DNA from: Pelobates cultripes
Taxonomy: Eukaryota; Chordata; Amphibia; Anura; Pelobatidae
Assembly (NCBI GenBank): GCA_933207985.1
Contig: OW240916.1
Coordinates: 83,511,758-83,575,757, forward strand
DNA length: 64,000 nt
Reading direction: 5' to 3'
Shown in pieces: positions 1 through 12,885 of this stretch. The notes under the pieces are model-generated. The model was not told the DNA's origin and made no database searches. It saw nothing but the letters and a program-made list of their open reading frames with translations. Each line of letters opens with the position of its first letter. The first letter of the stretch is position 1. Both the position numbers and the translations under genes were made by a program.

Positions 1-168
1 ACAGCCGCTAGAGGATTTGGAGGATGGATTAACCCATTTATAAACATAGCAGTTTCTCTGAAACTGCTATGTTTATAAAAAAAAAAAATGGGTTAATCCT
101 AGAGGGACCTGGCACCCAGACCACTTCATTAAGCTGAAGTGGTCTGGGTGCCTAGAGTGGTCCTTTAA
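1..168 (-). mobile_element. T2-like MITE end, hairpin-rich (partial)
   Basis: Read on the minus strand it starts TTAAAGGACCACTCTAGGCA (TTAA at 165-168), followed by two internal palindromes: an arm pair around CCAGACCACTTCA and a longer one around CATAGCAGTTTC (about 33-100). The same family, in the other orientation, occurs at 36308. TTAA targets with a TTAAAGG terminus are characteristic of T2/Kolobok-related MITEs in frogs. The other end lies before the window. Confidence 0.65.
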
Positions 169-755
169 CATAACGGGTAAATAATAGTACATTTATAGTA
201 TAAAATATATATTATTTTCATATTTTCTTTTCATTAAGTCCAATTGTATTCTAATTTGTCTAATAAAGGAGACAATTGTCTGAGGACCATTTCGGATGTT
301 TTATTTTCTACCGTTAAATCATTAAAACTTCTTTAATAGATGGTGTAACGGAGCTCCCTGTACCCCAGCTGGGTACCTCTGCCAAGGACCGCTTCCTACC
401 TGGAACAGGGTACAAACTTCAGCACTTCTGCCCATAGTCACCGTGGCTTGACTGGGGCCCTGAAACCACTCTAGTCCATACAAGGACTTTCCCTGTTGAA
501 TCCCCTGCAAGCTGGAACAGCAGACACAGGAGTAAATCTTCTTTCTCTCCATTAACAGGACAACACACAATTTGTAAGTGTAAGTTGGAACAGAATTTTA
601 ATGGAGGCACACTGACCTTTTATGCAAGTTTTCCAAAAAGGGTGACACCCAGGTGGACCTTCTTGGGCACAGGGACACAAAGTTAATAAACCAATAAAAA
701 TAGAGTCATACAGTGAGACACTCCCATACACAAACAATAGAATCCCTCCTCTGTG
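169..755. other. non-coding, nothing recognised
   Basis: This AT-rich to mixed sequence has no convincing exon, RNA or repeat termini. Short open frames here have no recognisable domains. Confidence 0.5.
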
Positions 756-763
756 CTTGGGAG

Positions 764-3213
764 CAGAGGCGGCTCTCTTATTAAGCGATTTAGGCGGCTG
801 CCTAAGGCCTCGCGCTGATGGGGGCCTCACGGCCGCCTAAATCGCCTTAGGGCAGTGTGACAGATCGGGTCCTCGGTCAGATACCGAGGACCTGACACAG
901 GAGGGGGCCCGGCGGCTTGCCCTTTATGCCGCCGGGTGCGAGGCCCCTCCTATGCCTGCCCGGGAGAGAGCCAGCCTGTCTGCAGCTCCGCCGAGTGCAG
1001 AACTGCAGACTGAGGGGGTCTCTCGATCTCACCCAATCAGAGCGTTGCCGTGAGTTACCACGGCAACGCTCTGACTGGCTGAGATCGCGAGACTAAACTT
1101 ACCACGTGGTCTGCAGCTCTGCACCCGGCGGAGCTGCAGACCGTAAAGGGAGCCCACAGGACCACCAGGGAATACCACCACCACTGCCCCAGCCACCCTC
1201 TGCCCCAGCCACCCTACCACCAATGCCCCAGCAACCCTCTGCTCCAGCCGCCCTCTGTCCCAGCCACCCTCTGCCCCAGCCACCTTACCAACACTGCCCC
1301 AGCCACCCACTGCCCTAATCACTCCTATCACCACTGCCCCACCCACTCCACCACCACTGCCCCAGCTTACCTCTGCCCCCAGCCACTCCCACCACTCTCT
1401 GCCCCAGCCACCCCACCACAACTGCCCCAGCCACCTCTGCCCTGTGCCAATTCTACCACCAATGCCCCAGCCACTCTCTGCCCCAGCCACCCTACCACCT
1501 CTGCCCCAGCAACTGCCCCAGCGACCCTCTGACCCAGCCACGATACCACCACTGCCCCAGCCACTCTACCACCACTGCCACAGCCACCTCCTGCCCCAGC
1601 CACCCTACCACCACTGCCCCAGCCACCCTACCACCACTGTCCCTACCATCCTCTGCCCCAGCCACCCCACCACCCTCTGCCCTCCTACTATCCTGTCACT
1701 GTCCTTCTACCACCCCCCTGCCCTGTTATTATGCCATAACTACAGTCAGAGAGATCATAATGCGGCGGCACATAATGCGGCGGCTCCCTACCGCCCCAGC
1801 CACCCTAAGCCCTCCTACCACCTCCTGGCCCAACCACCCTACCACCCTCTGCCCCAGCCACCCTCCTGCCCTCCTACCATCCTATGCCCCAGCCACTATC
1901 TGCCCTCCTACCACCCCACTACCCTGTCAATGTCCTCCTACCACCCTCTGCCTCAGCCACCCTATGCCCGCCTACCACCCCACTATCCTGTCACTGTACT
2001 CCTGCCACCCTCTGCCCCCTACCATCCCCTGCCCTGTCACAGCCACCCTACCACCTTCTGCTCCCTACTACCCGTACCCTGTCACTGCCCTCCTGCCACC
2101 CCGTGCCCTGTCACAGCCCCCCTACCACCCCCTGCCCTGTCATAACCCCCCTGCCCCAGGGGAACCCTACCACCCTCTGCCCTCCTACTGTCCTCCTACC
2201 ACCCCACTACCTTGTCACAGCCCCCCAACCACCACCTGCCCCACCACCCCCTGCTCCAGCCCCCCCACTGCCCCTTGTCCTGTCAGTCTCCCACCACCTC
2301 TTACCCTGTCACAGTCCCCCACCACCTCCTACCCGGTCAAAGCCCCCTACCGCCCCCCACCCTCTCACAGCTCCCCTACCCTGTCACCCCACACCCATCC
2401 AATCACAGCCTTCCCACACACACACACTGTCACAGCCTTCTACCGCACACCTTGTCATTCCCCACCCATACCCTATCATTACCACACACACTGACACCCC
2501 CTTCACATACACTATCACCATTCCCAAACACTTTCAGACCCCACACACTGTCGCCCCCTAAACCCGACCAAACTTACATAACCCCTCCTAATCCTGTCAC
2601 TCTCACCCACTGCAACCATACCAAACTCCTTGCTTTGCCACACCTACCCTATTGCATTAACCCCCCCATCAACCCTGTCACACTCACCCCCCGACCCTGT
2701 CACTCATCCTCTATCAGTCTGTCCCACTCACCCCCTTCACCCTGCCACACTCACCCTATTACATAAACCCTTACAATCCTGTACTCCAACTGTGCAACAC
2801 CCAAACCCTGTCACACATAGGTAGACAATGTCAGATACAGTCATATATACATACACCGCCACTTATGTATATACGACTGCAAGGCTATGTAACCATACCC
2901 CTCAGTCATGTATAAACGATTGGCATAATTGCTAATTAAATTTGTTTATTGCAAATTAAGTTAGTTTGCATATTATGCCATAACTACAGTCAGAGAGATC
3001 ATAATGCGGCGGCACAGGGAGCCGCAACACTGCAAGCCTCTGAACGATGAATACAGAGACTAGCTCTCTGTATCCAGCGCTGCAAGCTTGTCCTTAAATA
3101 CAACAACAGCACCTTATACACACAATGCAACCCCTATTTTTAACTTTAGGTGTTAGTGGGGGTCTCACGTTTGAGTTTCATCTAAGGCCTCACAAAGTCT
3201 AGAGCCGCCACTG
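764..3213 (+). mobile_element. hAT-like element with internal minisatellite
   Basis: The ends are CAGAGGCGGCTCT and its imperfect inverse AGAGCCGCCACTG, flanked by an exact 8-bp duplication CTTGGGAG (756-763 and 3214-3221). CAG...CTG termini and 8-bp target duplications are the hAT signature. No transposase is present. Inside are a GC-rich left part with an inverted GCGTTGCC...GGCAACGC motif, a CTGCAGCTC inverted pair, and a 1.6 kb C-rich tandem array, followed by an AT-rich right part. Confidence 0.88.
1171..2800. repeat. C-rich minisatellite inside hAT element
   Basis: The array is a degenerate repetition of CCAGCCACCCTACCACCACTGCC-like units that drifts to CCCTGTCAC-containing units towards the right. 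The G-poor strand is strongly asymmetric. Overlapping proline-rich open frames in all three + frames are by-products of the repeat and not genes. It begins directly after ACCACCAGGGAATA. Confidence 0.9.
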
Positions 3214-3221
3214 CTTGGGAG

Positions 3222-3735
3222 ATGATTGAATCAGGAACTGTACTAATCTACACCCAATTATCTCCACACACATAAAAGCATTCAATTTTATGAAACCCCA
3301 AAAATTACCTTAAAAACACATAAAAGTTACATCCCCTGATAGCACCGATCTGGGTGAACAACATATCCAAAAATCACTAAGATCGGTTCAAGAATTTCCT
3401 GGAAGTCATAGTTTTGATCGACCGTGCACATGGTCCTATGCCCAAAACAGTTCCAGGGAAATCAGTGCTAACGGTCGGTCAAGTTCGGTAGTCTTTTACA
3501 GGTTTCCCTGCAGGGCCCATAATCTGTGGTCAGGAGGCTGGCAAGCAGGCTCCTCCAGGAGCTTGTGGCTAACTCACTTGAAGTGGGGAGTTTGGCACAG
3601 ATGGTAAAGCACAGATGGTAAAGCAGGTGATTTCCAATTTTGGGGTAAAGAACATATGGTGGCAATCAGAATGTGTCCTATGATTATTTTATCATCTTTA
3701 TAAACTGAGTGTGGAAATGTTTTAAATAAACCTAT
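3222..3735. other. non-coding, nothing recognised
   Basis: Single-copy looking sequence without recognisable exon, RNA gene or repeat structure. Confidence 0.45.
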
Positions 3736-3927
3736 TTAAAGGATCACAATAGAGTCAGGAATACAAACATTGGCTAAAATCAGCACAGGGGCGGGGCCAA
3801 ATGCCGTTTTGGCCCAATCAGGACCTCCTCATAGAGATGCATTGAATAAATGCATCTCTATGAGGAAATTTCAGCGTCTCTATGCAGAGCGTGAGGAAGC
3901 TGAATGGCAGGGCTGCTTACTGGGTAG
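3736..3927 (+). mobile_element. T2-like MITE, left end only
   Basis: It starts TTAAAGGATCACAATAGAGT and contains the pair GATGCATTGAATAAATGCATC. It resembles the complete element at 41238-41737, which shares the GAGTCAGG/GGGTCAGG and ATCTCTATGAGGAAA stretches. The right half is missing: at about 3925 the sequence passes straight into the telomere-like array. Confidence 0.6.
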
Positions 3928-4556
3928 GGGTAGAGGTAGGGTTAGATTAGGAGTAGGGGTAGGGTTAGGGAAGGGTGAGTTTAGGAGTAGGGGTAGGGTT
4001 AGGGTAGGGTAGAAATAGGGTTCGGGGTAGGGTTAGGGTAGGGATAGGGTAGAGTTAAGGGTAGGGTTATGGCGGGGTTAGGGGTAGGATTATGGAAGGG
4101 TTAGGGGTAGGGATAGGGTTAGAAGCAGGGTTAGGGTTAGGAGTAGAGTTATGGTAGCGTTAGAGCTAGGGGTATGTTTAGGGTTAAGGTAGGGTTAGGG
4201 GTAGGGGTGGGGTAGGGTTAGGAGTACGGTTAAGGTAAGGGGTAGGGTTAGGAATAGGGGTAGGGTTACCCAACCGCTAACCCTACCCCATCCCTTAACC
4301 CTACCCCTAACCCTAAATCCGAAGCACTTTGACACTTCCGAAATTCGGCACTTAAGCAATTCGGTTCTGTATTCCGAAATTTGGCACTTTGCCAATTCAG
4401 CACTTTAGCAAGTCGGTTCAGCATTCCAAAATTCACCGCTTTGGAAATTCGGCAATTCGACACTTCGGACATTTAGAAACATTCAAATGTCTGAATTTCC
4501 TAAATTCGGCCAAATTTGCATTCGGACTGGTTGGTGAAACAAATTGCACGTGTCTA
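3928..4556. mobile_element. MITE with telomere-like repeats (left end missing)
   Basis: Variants of GGGTAGGGTTAG run from 3928 to about 4265, then switch to the complementary CCCTAACCCTACC (4268-4316). An array of TTCGGCACTTNGGAAATTCG-like units follows (4318-4530), and the element ends GAAACAAATTGCACGTGTCTA. The same architecture and right end occur at 33819-34760, so this is a copy of one element family rather than a telomere fusion. Confidence 0.75.
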
Positions 4557-4589
4557 TGTTTCAGACTGATTACAATATGTGGCCATTTC

Positions 4590-5390
4590 TGATAGCGCTT
4601 CCCTCCCTCTTCCAGTCACGTGTGTTGTTCCCCAAGGCTCCATACTCGGCCCCTGCTATTCACATTATTTATAAATGATCTGCCTAACGTCTGCAAACCC
4701 ATAACTGTACACATGTATGCAGACGACACTGTAATCTACATTAGTAAACCCAAGCTACAGCAGCTTGAGGCTGTGCTCCAAAACCAATTCACATAGGTAG
4801 AAAAGTGGATAGCGGATAACAAACTCTTCCTAAACACTCACAAAACCATTACGAGATCTTTGGAACTGTACCTAATTTACGTAAAATACAAAATCAACAA
4901 TTGTGTATCAGAACAAATTCAAATAGCACACTGACAGCCGTCTGCTCTTTTAAATATGTAGGTATGTTGCTAGACCCCAATCTATCCTTTGGCCTTCATA
5001 TTGAAAAAATCTCTTCAAAACTTTATCCAAAACTAGGTGCACTGTACAGAAACAAATCTTGCCTAAGCCCTACAGTAAGAAAACAGATGCTAATGCCGGT
5101 CATTGATTATGGGGATGTAGTGTATGCACCCGCACCGCACCGCAAACCCACCTTAATAAACTTAATACCTTATATAATTCATTCTGCCACTTTGTACTAG
5201 AATGTAATTACTTTACCCACCAGTGTAACATGTTAAAAGAGCTAAACTGGCTTTTGCTGGAATCTCGACGCACTCTTCATCTTTCTAGTCTTGTGCATAA
5301 GAGCATTTCTGGGAAGCTCCCACCCTACCTGAGTAAAATGCTCTCCCCGGCTGTTTCCACCTCCTATAACCTCTGATCCAGTACTAGCAC
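4590..5390 (+). pseudogene. decayed non-LTR reverse transcriptase fragment
   Basis: Broken frames encode VVPQGSILGP, FINDLP and MYADDT, the fingers/palm motifs of a CR1/Rex1/L2-type LINE reverse transcriptase (YADD is the catalytic core). KWIADNKLFLN and IDYGDVVYA follow. Several stops and frame changes show that it is dead. Neither the 5' nor the 3' end of the element is clear. Confidence 0.8.
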
Positions 5391-7686
5391 AATATTTAGC
5401 ATACCGCAATACAAAAATAAAGTAGCTTGATCCTCCGTTTCCTACAGAGCACAGTCAAATCTTCATTCTCAGCCCAACCCTGGGTCTTACCCTTGTTGTG
5501 AGGTGAGTATACTCTCAGCACAGGGTATGTCATCGGGTGCATCAAGCAGTTCTTCCTCGGAGGAGGAATAATGTGGGTCTGGCTGCGGCACCATTTTGAG
5601 CCTTTCCAAAAGGCAAGGTTCAGTACACGTGTAGGTATTGCAGGGATCTCAGACGGCAACTTTGTAACACTTAGCTACAAATTAACTAGACAATTTCAAA
5701 GCTGCCGTGGCTTCCCTATATTGCGGCTGCATCTGACATCAGACGCATGGGTAGAGCATGACCGGCGTGGGCGGAGCATAAATCGTCTCCGTGCGAATCG
5801 CTGATCGGTAAGTATGACACATTGGAATCCGATTCATGAAAACTAAAAATGTACATATTTGGATCCTATTACAGCTACTCCTTTTCCTTTTATCCCTCAT
5901 CTATTAGGCCACCAGTGTATATCACCTGGAATTTCTTAAATCTCCAAAGTTTCTCTCCTTCAAGTGATTCTCTTGGACAAAACATACAGTTATTTTCTCC
6001 CTGAATAACATATTGTATCAATATGATTTCTTCAGCGCGGAATTTGATCTTCATGGTATCCCAGTATTTTCCCAGTAGCACCCAGAGTTCTCCAGTAAAT
6101 CTATGCATATTCAGTGCTCCAACAACTTACAACACATACAATAACAACAAGTTTCATACTCTTGTAGTGCACAGAAAGCTGCATCCCTAAACTCTGAGAA
6201 AACAAAACTTAGTACATCTGACGGGGAGGTGTTGCCAGTAAAAAAGTTGACAAATTAATTCACAAAGACCCCTGATGGTGACCCCTGATGGTCAGGTAAA
6301 GTTAAGTTTTACTTACGTGAACCTGTTCCTCGCGTGCGCGCCCATCTTGTACCAGCCGGTCCTCTTGGCACTGACAGGTGTTGGGATTGACACTGTAGCT
6401 GAACTGCACAAATAAGAAATAATAGTCAAGCTTTCACTAGAGTTGAGACAAAAAAAAATGTTTCCAAATCAATACTTATTTACTAAAATGAACTGTCAGA
6501 AATGATAGTAATTTTTTTTAAATTAAAGTTTTAGGCCATAATAGCCATAACTATTCTCCAAAGCCAGCTATGTTTTTACTTTGACTCGTTTGACCTTAAA
6601 TCTGAACTTCACTGTGTATTGCAGAGAATTTACATTTTAGTAAACAATCATGTAAGTTTCTACATTTTTCAGTTTGGTTTACAATTCACCAATAAATCTA
6701 CTTTTGGAGTCATAAAAAATAAAAAGCAATGATAAATAGTTTTTTTTTTTTAAAGTATATAATATACTTCACATATGAAAATATTTCACGGAGAAACACT
6801 TCTGTATCATGCTAAAAATCAAACAGTAAATGTGTTTAGACATGTGCAGACATGGGCTGGGCAATTGACGTATTTATTCCCTGCAGTCAAACTCACAAAA
6901 AGTACACTGCAAAAAATCAGTAAGCCACAGCAATGCTCTCCGTACAGTATTTTCCTGTTTTTCTAATAACTGAAATCATATTTGTAAAAGCCGGAAACTC
7001 AGGTAAGCTAAACCTAAATAATGCGGGAAAAAATGAATAAAGGTTGTATCTAATGTAACATATACCTGATCTATGTTTTGGGGGGATTTTTTTGTTTTGT
7101 TTTAAGGAAGTCAAAGATACTGACATGATACTTAAACTGGGCTGGTATTATGGGATTGCGTTATGTAGGATTGCCCATCAATTCTGGCATCAGCCATGTT
7201 TGCAGTAATTATTTAAAACAGCAAGGGTGCCTTATTTCATAGGGTCACACAATCATGGGTGGTGCTATGTCACATTGTAATGTGACACAAGCTTTACAAT
7301 GCTATTACCCTGCTGCAAGATTATTTTTACTGATTTAATGGGCTCAATCTGTTTTCTTCCTTGTATTTAAGTGTATCATATGGCAGTCAAAAAGAATATG
7401 CCTAATACAAGGGAAATTTTAATGCCTTGATAGGGTTATTTACTGTAGTTTGACTCATTTAGAGTTCAAAATAAATTTAACCTTTCAGTTCTGCTATATG
7501 GACTTAACATTTTAAATTTAGTTTGAATTCACTTTGAAGGCTTTACATTTCACACTTTAGAGAGTTACCATTCTAGAGATCTTATGTTCCATCATGCTCA
7601 ATGGGAATCACCGTGCCAAAGCATAGCCAGTTGTAGTAGACCTGAAATGTGTGTGTATGTGTTCTATGTGTGAATCATGTCTGTAG
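5391..7686. other. non-coding; two short CpG-rich patches
   Basis: No exon could be assigned. Two GC- and CpG-rich patches each abut a donor-like site: 5700-5818 ending ATCG|GTAAGT (+ strand), and 6314-6400, which on the minus strand ends ACGTAAGT. They could be remnants of repeat-borne modules or unrecognised exons. The rest is AT-rich and featureless. Confidence 0.4.
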
Positions 7687-9969
7687 AACGCTGCAGCCCC
7701 ACTCAAAACATGCACCTCGAGGAGAACACGACCCCAACCTTGGCATAATAAATCAACACGCTATCTGCAGAGTTGCTCCCGTTGTGCTGAATGCTCCTGG
7801 AGGAAGTCCCGCACCCAGGCAGACTTTCTCCATTATAGATTCATGTTGCTCTCATACAGCGCAGCCCTCGCCCTCGCCAAACAGTCATACTTTTCCTCTC
7901 TCATTAGTTCATGCTCCCGCAATCCCAGACGCCTCTTTGACACCTTTAATTCCCTTCTCCGCCCTGCTGTGGCCACCCCCCAAACTAACCTTACAGCTGA
8001 TAGCTTTGCATGCTACTTTACCGACAAGATTAAACAGCTAAGGAAACAATTCTCCCCTCCTTGCCGTTCTCTTTCTCAACCACATGTAAATCTTGCTTTC
8101 CCTACCCTCCAGACTTTCTACCCAGCTACTGAACAAGAGGTGGCTGCTCTTCTCCATTCCTCTCGCCCCACCACTTGCCCGCTCGATCCTGTCCCATCTC
8201 ACCTCATCAGATCTCTCTCCCCTTGTCTTGTGCCTACCCTAACACACATCTTTAACTGCTCTCTCTCTTCTGGCACTGTTCCTGCTGACCTTAAACATGC
8301 CACTGTAATACCTATCCTGAAAAAAACATCTCTTGACCCATCCTCCCCTTCTAACTATCGTCCCATATCCCTGCTCCCTTTCTCATCAAAGCTTTTGGAA
8401 GGCTTGTCTTTACCCGTGTGTCCCGCTTCCTTAATTCCAACTCTCTCCTTGACCCTCTTCAGTCTGGCTTCCGCCCTCTCCACTCTACTGAGACTGCTCT
8501 TATCAAAGTGACTAATGACCTAATCTCCGCTAAATCCAAAGGTCATTACTCCATATTAATTCTCCTTGACCTCTCTGCTGCCTTTGACACCGTTGATCAT
8601 GCTCTCCTCCTTCAAACTCTTCAATCGCTCGGTCTCTGTGACTCGGTCCTCTCTTGGTTTTCCTCCTATCTCTCCCAACGCTCATTCAGTGTCTCCTTTT
8701 CCAAGGATACCTCCTCCACTCGTCCTGTCTCGGTTGGAGTTCCCCAAGGGTCTGTCCTTGGTCCCCTTCTATTTTCTCTTTATACCGCCTCTCTTGGTAA
8801 ACTGATTGCCTCTTTTGGATTCCACTACCACCTGTACGCTGATGACACTCAGATATACCTCTCCTCCCCGGACCTCTCCCCTGCTGTCCTGCAACGTGTC
8901 ACTGCTTGCCTTTCTTCCATCTCTGACTGGATGTCTTCACGCTTTCTGAAACTTAACCTCTCTAAAACTGAACTCCTTGTCTTTCCTCCTCCTAATACTG
9001 ATCCTCCTCTCTCGCTCTCCCTTCAAGTCAGTGATATCCACATAAGTCCATCCCTGCAAGCGCGCTGTCTTGGCGTCATACTTGACTCTGGTCTCACCTT
9101 CGAGTCTCACATCCAGTTTGTTGCCAAGTCCTGTAGGTTCCAACTCAAAAACATAGCCCGCATTCGCCCCTTTCTTACGCAAGATGCTACCAAGGAGCTT
9201 GTCCATGCTCTAGTAATTTCCCGCATGGATTACTGTAACCCTCTCCTGATTGGTCTCCCCAAAAGCCGTATTGCCCCGCTACAGTCTGTAATGAATGCTG
9301 CAGCTAGACTGATTTTCCTCTCTAGTCGGTCCTCTCACACCTCACCCCTCTGCCGGTCCTTACATTGGCTCCCTGTATGCTATAGGAGTCAATTCAAAGT
9401 GCTAACCCATACATTTAAAGCACTGAACAGTTCTAGCCCCGCTTATATCTCTTCACTGATCCATAAATATGCCCCTCCACGTACCCTCCGCTCTGCCCGT
9501 GACCACCTCCTGACCGCTGCTCGCACCCGTACGGCCAACTCGCGCTTGCAGGACCTCTCGCGGGCGGCTCCTCTCCTATGGAATAGCTTGCCTACTGCCA
9601 TCAGACTCTCCCCTAGTCTTCAATCATTTAAGAAGGGCCTTAAAACCCATCTCTTCAGGAAAGCTTATGGCCTCCCAGAGTAATCTCTACCTTACATACC
9701 TGTCTCCTGCTCTCTCCTATGGGACAGTGCTTTGCTCTCTCCTCCAGCTCTGCTTCACTCCTACTTGATATTTATTGTCCTAATGTTTCAAATACCCCAC
9801 CTCCAATAGTCTGTAAGCTCGTTTGAGCAGGGTCCTCTTCAACCTATTGTTCCTGTAAGTTTTCTTGTAATTGTCCTATTTATTGTTACACCCCCCCTCT
9901 CAAAATATTGTAAAGCGCTACGGAATCCGTTGGCGCTATATAAATGGCAATAATAATAATAATAATAAT
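7687..9969 (+). mobile_element. L2-type LINE, 5'-truncated
   Basis: The element carries part of the endonuclease/RT polyprotein and a 3' region ending AAAGCGCTACGGAATCCGTT, then GGCGCTATATAAATGGCAATAAT repeats. That tail is the hallmark of L2/CR1-group LINEs in fish and frogs. The 5' end (most of the endonuclease) is missing. Confidence 0.88.
7700..9683 (+). pseudogene. L2-type LINE reverse transcriptase, one frameshift
   Basis: The left part is read in one frame (from about 7843 to 8400, with [17 protein letters not shown]) and the rest in another (8400-9683), so a single-base indel near 8400 breaks the protein. The RT motifs are well kept: [39 protein letters not shown] and LGVILDS, with a C-terminal SLHWLPV segment typical of L2/CR1 proteins. 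A few stops lie near 7740-7840. The copy appears fairly young. Confidence 0.88.
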
Positions 9970-10227
9970 AGTATGATGCAATCGGCTTAATGCAAATTGC
10001 CCACAACATAGGGGGCTACAAGGAACCCTTTAATACATTTACACCGATCAGCCACAACATTAAAACCACCTGTCTAATATTGTGTATGTCCCCGTCATGC
10101 TACCAAAACAGCTCTGATGCATTAAGGTATGAACTCCACAAGACCTCTGAACGTGTCCTGTGTTATCAGGCACCAAGACATTAGCAACTGAAAAACCTAT
10201 AAGTCCTGCAAGTGCAGCCTCCATGAA

Positions 10228-10491
10228 TCAGATCTGTTGTTTTATCACATCCCAAAGATGCTCAATCGGATTGAGTGGTTTTGGAGAATTTGGAGACCAA
10301 GGCAACACCTTGAACTCTTTGCCATGTTCCTCAAACCATTCCTGAACAATTTTTGCAGTGTGGCAGGGTGCATTATCCTGCTGAAAGAGGCCACTGGCAT
10401 GCGGGAACACCATTGCCATGAAGAGTTGTTCGTCTGCAACAATAACTAGGTAGGTGGTATGTGTCAGAGTAACTTCCACATGCCAGGACAC
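10228..10491 (-). pseudogene. Tc1-like transposase, C-terminal catalytic fragment
   Basis: The minus-strand frame contains FQQDNAPCHTAKIVQEWF and SPNSPKPLNPIEHLWD, carrying the second Asp and the last acidic residue of the DDE/D catalytic triad of Tc1/mariner transposases. The N-terminal DNA-binding domain and first catalytic Asp are absent because of internal deletion and the hAT insertion at 10559. It cannot be an active transposase. Confidence 0.9.
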
Positions 10492-10936
10492 ATGGTTTCC
10501 CAGCAGAACATTGCCAAGAACATAACACTGCCTCTGGCTATTTTATTTCCTTTATATACAGTGGTGTATCCAGGGCTCGAGTCCTGCAGGAACGCATGGG
10601 AACGGCGTTCCTGCACTTTTTCCAAAGCAGGAAGGCCGTTCCCGTTACCTGTCCTGCAGGACCGGCCCTGCTACCTGCACAGAGGGGCCATCACACACTG
10701 TGTTCCCTCTCCAGCTATAACTCTCGCGAGACCCGCGGCTGTTAACATGGCAACGCTCCGCACAGGCGAGTCTCGCGAGAGTTAGAGCTGGAGAGGGAAC
10801 ACAGCGTGTGATGGCTCCTGTGTGCAGCGGCTGGCTCCCTCCACCGGACCACCAGGCAATCTCCCCCCTCCCTGACAAGGTAAGAAGCAGGGAGGGGGGA
10901 ATAAAATAAATAAACACATAAAGTAAAAAAAATGCT

Positions 10937-11950
10937 TCCCCACACATCATCCAGCACTCACACATCCATCATCCAGCACTCACACACCCATCATCCAGCA
11001 CTCACACACACATCATCCAGCACACACACACCCATCATCCAGCACTCACACACACATCATTCAGCACTCACACACACACATCATCCAGCACTCACACACA
11101 TCATCCAGCACTCACACACACGTCATCCAGCACTCACACACACGTCATCCAGCGCGCACACACACATCATCCAGCACACGCACATACTGCATTCATTATA
11201 CACACTCTTCACTCACTACAAACACACTACATTAACTATACACTCACTACAAACATACTACATTCACTATACACCCTCTGCATTCACTATACACACTCTG
11301 CATTCATTATACACATTCTGCACTCACTACACACTACATTCACTATACACACTCTGCATTCACTACAAACACACTACATACACTGCATTCATTGTACACA
11401 CTCTGCACTCTACGCACTCTGCACTCACTACAAACACACTACATACACTGCATTCATTGTACACACTGTGCACTCACTACAAACACACTAAATTCATTAT
11501 ACACAATTTGCACTTACTACAAACACACTACATTCATTATACACACTCTGCACTCACTACAAACACACTACATTGACTATACACACTCTGCATTCATTAT
11601 ACACACTCTGCACTCACTACAAAAACACTACATTCACTATACACACTGCATTCACTATACACACTGCACTCACTACAAACACTACATTTATTATACACAC
11701 TGCACTCACTACAAATACACTACATTTATTATACACACTGCACTCACTACAAATACACTACATTCATTATACACACTCTGCACTCACTAAAAACACACTG
11801 CATTCATTATACACACTCTGCACTCACTACAAATACACTTCAATTATTATTCACACTGCACTCACTACAAACACACTACATTTATTATTCATACTCTGCA
11901 TTCACTACAAACACACTACATTCATTATACACACCCTGCACTGCACTATA
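10937..11950. repeat. CA-rich tandem arrays (two unit types)
   Basis: From 10937 to about 11175 the unit is about 20 bp (CACTCACACACATCATCCAG). From 11176 to 11950 the unit is about 40 bp, built from ACTACAAACACACTACATTC and ATTATACACACTCTGCA. The threonine/histidine-rich open frames across it are repeat artefacts. Confidence 0.93.
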
Positions 11951-12129
11951 TACATAGGAATGTAATTTTTTTTTTTAAGGGGGGGGAGGTGGGAATCTTG
12001 GGTGAGTTCCCACACTTTTTTCCACAGGACTTGACCCCTGGGTGTATCCTGGTTTTGTGCTGCCCTAGGCAGGACAAAACTCAGTCGCCTCTCCTGAAAC
12101 CTTCCCCCTGCCCCGCCTTCTAAATATAC

Positions 12130-12476
12130 ACACACACACATTCACTGACAGATATGCATACACTAGCTAACAGACACAGACACACACTCACTCACTAACA
12201 CTCGCTCACTAACAGACACACACACTCACTCACTAACAGACACACATACTCACTCACTAACAGACACACACTCACTCACTAACAGACACACACACTCACT
12301 AACAGATACACACACTAACAGACACACTCACAGACACACACACACTCACAGACACACACACTCACTAACAGACACACACTCACTCACTCACTAACAGACA
12401 CACTCACTCACTAACAGACAAACACACACTCACTCACTAACAGACAAACACACACACACTCACTCAAATTAACACT
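12130..12476. repeat. CACTCACTAACAGACACA array
   Basis: This is a short-unit array of CACTCACTAACAGACACA and variants within the right part of the hAT element. On the minus strand it lies just downstream of an AT-rich spacer and a GTAAGG donor-like site. Confidence 0.92.
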
Positions 12477-12885
12477 CACTTTTTTTTTTATTTAACCCCC
12501 CAGCCTCCTTACCTTTGGGAATGCTGGGGGGGGGGTCTCCTTTTCCCTGGGGGTCCAGTGGCTGCTGGGCTGCTGGGCAGGCAGCGCTGGCGAGGGGGCA
12601 CTTTCCCCTGATGTCATATTCTGGCTCCTGGCATCACTCTGTGGGCGGCGCGCGAGGAAGCTGAGCAGAGCGCTCAGGGGAAAGTGCTCCCTCGCAAGTG
12701 CCACCCGCCCGACCGCCCAGCATGTCAGTTAGCCGCAAGGCATTTGCCCTGGGCATTTGGGGGGCGGCTTTTTTTACCGCCCCTTGGAAAATGCCGTCCA
12801 AGGCAAATGCCTTGTTTGCCTCGCGGCTAATACGTCACTGTTTATATATATCTTCTGAAGTGTCCATTTACTGATTGTTCTGACC

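Larger units (their letters stand above)
10559..12840. mobile_element. hAT-like element with three satellite arrays
   Basis: The ends are CAGTGGTGTATCC and ...TACGTCACTG, with an exact 8-bp duplication TTTATATA (10551-10558, 12841-12848). It lacks a transposase. The left part has two TCTCGCGAGA palindromes (10722, 10771) around an X-box-like motif, then ACCACCAGGCAA and a GTAAG donor (10880), followed by arrays at 10937-11950. The right part carries the same module in reverse (12500-12560) next to a third array. It may be a composite of two related hAT elements. Confidence 0.85.

Noticed and set aside
1444..2561. Long proline-rich open frames on the + strand
   Set aside because: They follow the C-rich minisatellite in all three frames, with no start context, domain or splice logic; the tandem unit explains them.
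3928..4316. Interstitial telomere as a chromosome-fusion scar
   Set aside because: The same array with the same flanking TTCGG units and the same right end occurs at 33819-34760, so a mobile element copy is the simpler explanation.
5700..5818. CpG-rich patch with GTAAGT as an alternative first exon of the host gene
   Set aside because: No open frame with a leader and no phase match could be shown; left as an unexplained patch.
8937..9206. Minus-strand open frame within the L2 LINE
   Set aside because: It is an antisense shadow of the well-supported reverse transcriptase frame.
10932..11965. Threonine/histidine/tyrosine-rich open frames
   Set aside because: They are produced by the 20-bp and 40-bp CA-rich arrays inside a hAT element.
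10937..12476. CRISPR-like direct repeats
   Set aside because: The units are contiguous without unique spacers, and the genome is eukaryotic.
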